Source: an uncultured Cytophagaceae bacterium
Lineage (GTDB): Bacteria; Bacteroidota; Bacteroidia; Cytophagales; Spirosomataceae
Direction: 5' to 3'
NCBI GenBank assembly: GCA_903837305.1
Contig: CAILUB010000127.1
Span: forward strand, 1 to 31,928
DNA: 31,928 nucleotides
Positions 30,243-31,928 of this stretch are shown one piece after another. Each line of letters starts with the position of its first letter. Position 1 is the stretch's first letter. The notes below the pieces were generated by a model. It had not been told where the DNA came from. It ran no database searches and worked only from the letters and a program-made list of their open reading frames with translations. A program made the translations under genes and the position numbers.

Positions 30243-31253
30243 ATGATCGGTGTTTTATTAGTGAATCTGGGAACTCCAGATGATCCGGGTACCCCAAGTG
30301 TACGCAAGTATTTACGGGAGTTTTTAATGGATGGTCGTGTCATCGACATACCTTATCCATTCCGTTATTTGTTAGTGAATGGCATCATTGCTCCCTTTAG
30401 AGCACCTCAATCTGCTAAAATCTATAAAGAATTATGGGAGGAGCGCGGCTCACCTCTTAAGTTTTATGGAGAAGACGTTTGTGCTTCTTTAACTGAGAAG
30501 TTAGGTGATGGTTACATGGTTCGTTTAGCTATGCGTTACCAAAGTCCGGATTTAAAGTCGGTCATGTCAGAAATGCAACAGGCAAATCTGAAGAAATTAA
30601 TCGTCATTCCTTTCTTCCCACAATACGCTTCAGCTACTACGGGTTCCGTTTATGAGCGCGTGATGGAAATTATGTCGGATTGGCAAATTATGCCATCTCT
30701 TTCGATGGTGAGCTATTTTTACCAGCATCCGATTTTTGCCAAATACTTCGCAGATAAAGCTGCGAATTACCAAAAAGACGTCGACTTCGATTACTATTTA
30801 TTCTCCTACCACGGAGTTCCCGAACGTCATATTCGCAAAGGAGATATCACAAAGAATACCTGTGTTTTTGGGACTTGTTGTGAAAGCATCACGGAGAAGA
30901 ATCATACGTGCTACCGGGCACAATGCCACGAGACCACACGTTTAATTGCGAAGGAGATGGGTTTGAAGCCTGGGACATACGGAACAGCATTCCAAAGCCG
31001 CTTAGGCCGGGACCCTTGGTTACAACCTTACACGGATGAAACGATCAAGAAGTTGGTTAAAGAAGGGAAGAAGAAGATTTTAGCCTTCTCTCCAGCTTTC
31101 GTAGCGGATTGTCTAGAAACCACGATTGAAGTGGGTGAGGAGTATAAGGAATTATTCGAAGAAGCAGGTGGTGAACACTGGCAATTAGTAGAGAGCTTGA
31201 ATAATTCGCCGGAATATGTGGCGCTTTTAGAAGACCTTGTAAAGAACTCATAA
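30243..31253 (+). CDS. hemH: ferrochelatase
   Basis: 336-residue enzyme that inserts ferrous iron into protoporphyrin IX (or coproporphyrin III) to make haem. The N terminus GVLLVNLGTPDDP is diagnostic. The catalytic histidine is H190 in SYHGVPERHI, and the acidic partner is E292 in CLETTIEVGEEY. Downstream of the His loop is a cysteine-rich segment (NTCVFGTCCES, HTCYRAQC) with five cysteines within about 25 residues, which might bind a metal or cluster. Length is normal. It starts 35 bp after the DUF4249 gene and is followed after one base by a membrane protein gene. Confidence 0.96.
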   Translation: MIGVLLVNLGTPDDPGTPSVRKYLREFLMDGRVIDIPYPFRYLLVNGIIAPFRAPQSAKIYKELWEERGSPLKFYGEDVCASLTEKLGDGYMVRLAMRYQSPDLKSVMSEMQQANLKKLIVIPFFPQYASATTGSVYERVMEIMSDWQIMPSLSMVSYFYQHPIFAKYFADKAANYQKDVDFDYYLFSYHGVPERHIRKGDITKNTCVFGTCCESITEKNHTCYRAQCHETTRLIAKEMGLKPGTYGTAFQSRLGRDPWLQPYTDETIKKLVKEGKKKILAFSPAFVADCLETTIEVGEEYKELFEEAGGEHWQLVESLNNSPEYVALLEDLVKNS

Positions 31254-31254
31254 G

Positions 31255-31928
31255 ATGGTCGCCCTACTTTTAACTATCGTTTTTTCGGTATTATTATTGG
31301 TGAATTTTCGCGTGCATGCGAAGTATAATATCGATACGAGAATCGCCATTTTGTTGAACTATCCTGTTTGTTTTCTAACCGGCTATTTTCATCAAATGGA
31401 TGCGATTCCTTTCCACTGGCCCTCTACAGGGTATTCATTGGGTATTTTAGGTATTGGAATTGGTTTCGTGATTACGTTCTTATTGTCGGGCTATTCAACA
31501 GTTAAGAATGGAATGGCGCCCACTTCTTTAGCGAATAATATTTCCTTAGTGATCCCGGTGATGGTGAATCTTTTTATTTGGAAGACCGGAGGGGATTTGA
31601 CTTTGACTGTCATTGCAGGACTCGTATTGTCGTTTACTGCCATCTATTTCTGTAGTCCATCGGGAGAAGGTTCGGTACAAAAGCCAGATATTTGGGCTTT
31701 GGTTGCCGTTTTTGTGGCTTATGGAATAACGAATACAGCCTTTAATTATTTGAATGCTGCTATCGTTCAGCAAGTGGGCGGGAGTATTTCATTTACCTTA
31801 ATGCTCCTATTAGGATCGCTAGCTACCGCCGCGATTGTTTTGGTGTATTGGACGATCACAGGTGGAGTAACTTGGTCATTAAGATCCGTTTTAGCAGGAA
31901 TTCCTTTAGGTCTTCCTAATTTCTTCTC
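31255..31928 (+). CDS. DMT/EamA-like membrane transporter, partial (cut at window end)
   Basis: An open frame runs from ATG 31255 to the window edge (224 complete codons, no stop). The protein is very hydrophobic, with about seven visible membrane segments (for example LLLTIVFSVLLLVNF, YSLGILGIGIGFVITFLLSGY, LTLTVIAGLVLSFTAIYF and IWALVAVFVAYGITNTAFNYL). The paired-helix pattern, a first half ending near residue 125 and the second half starting similarly, resembles the drug/metabolite transporter superfamily. The start codon lies one base after the hemH stop, so it is probably co-translated with hemH. Substrate unknown. Confidence 0.75.
   Translation, partial: MVALLLTIVFSVLLLVNFRVHAKYNIDTRIAILLNYPVCFLTGYFHQMDAIPFHWPSTGYSLGILGIGIGFVITFLLSGYSTVKNGMAPTSLANNISLVIPVMVNLFIWKTGGDLTLTVIAGLVLSFTAIYFCSPSGEGSVQKPDIWALVAVFVAYGITNTAFNYLNAAIVQQVGGSISFTLMLLLGSLATAAIVLVYWTITGGVTWSLRSVLAGIPLGLPNFF

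Overview
The window reads as a chromosomal segment of a Bacteroidota bacterium, most likely Cytophagales. The evidence is a TonB-dependent receptor with an N-terminal carboxypeptidase-regulatory-like domain paired with a DUF4249 lipoprotein, a free-standing PASTA protein, a two-domain DUF1080 protein, several TAnnTTTG-type -7 promoter elements, and the general lack of Shine-Dalgarno sequences. Coding density is high. I see no tRNA, rRNA, CRISPR array, prophage or insertion sequence. The genus cannot be fixed from this sequence alone.

Layout. 1-6 kb (+): a soluble hybrid histidine kinase (PAS/GAF sensors, HisKA, ATPase, receiver, HPt), then the disaggregase ClpB. 6-8.8 kb (-): an operon of a YigZ/IMPACT protein, an FAH-family protein and an aldehyde dehydrogenase; the last two fit the end of an oxidative pentose (Weimberg-type) route to 2-oxoglutarate. 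8.8-13.2 kb (+): an RqcH/NFACT-family ribosome-rescue protein, a vSGLT-like sodium/solute symporter, and an arginase. 13.4-17.0 kb (-): an MFS carrier, a tiny membrane protein and acetyl-CoA synthetase, overlapping or 2 nt apart. 17.0-19.8 kb (+): a membrane PH-like protein, a DEAD-box RNA helicase and MiaA. 19.8-21.2 kb (-): a PASTA protein followed by two single-domain rhodaneses. 21.5-24.2 kb (-): a two-domain DUF1080 protein and a Tat-exported Gfo/Idh/MocA oxidoreductase, resembling a 3-keto-glycoside module. 24.3-26.6 kb (+): metZ directly coupled to an isolated nuoH. 26.6-31.9 kb (+): TonB-dependent receptor, DUF4249 lipoprotein, ferrochelatase, and a DMT-like membrane protein cut by the window edge.

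The most unusual signal is non-coding. Four gene 3' ends (clpB, the aldehyde dehydrogenase, arginase and the Gfo/Idh/MocA gene) run straight into degenerate tandem arrays with a strict 7-nt period, and the stop codon lies in or next to the first unit. Further arrays lie downstream of acs and around a terminator at 21.3-21.4 kb. Because 7 is not a multiple of 3 and most units carry TAG or TAA, several arrays place stop codons in all three frames just past the gene. Other intergenic oddities are two very long hairpins (12.1 kb and 13.3 kb), a cluster of mini-hairpins with 3-nt loops, and a hairpin directly upstream of the clpB start codon.
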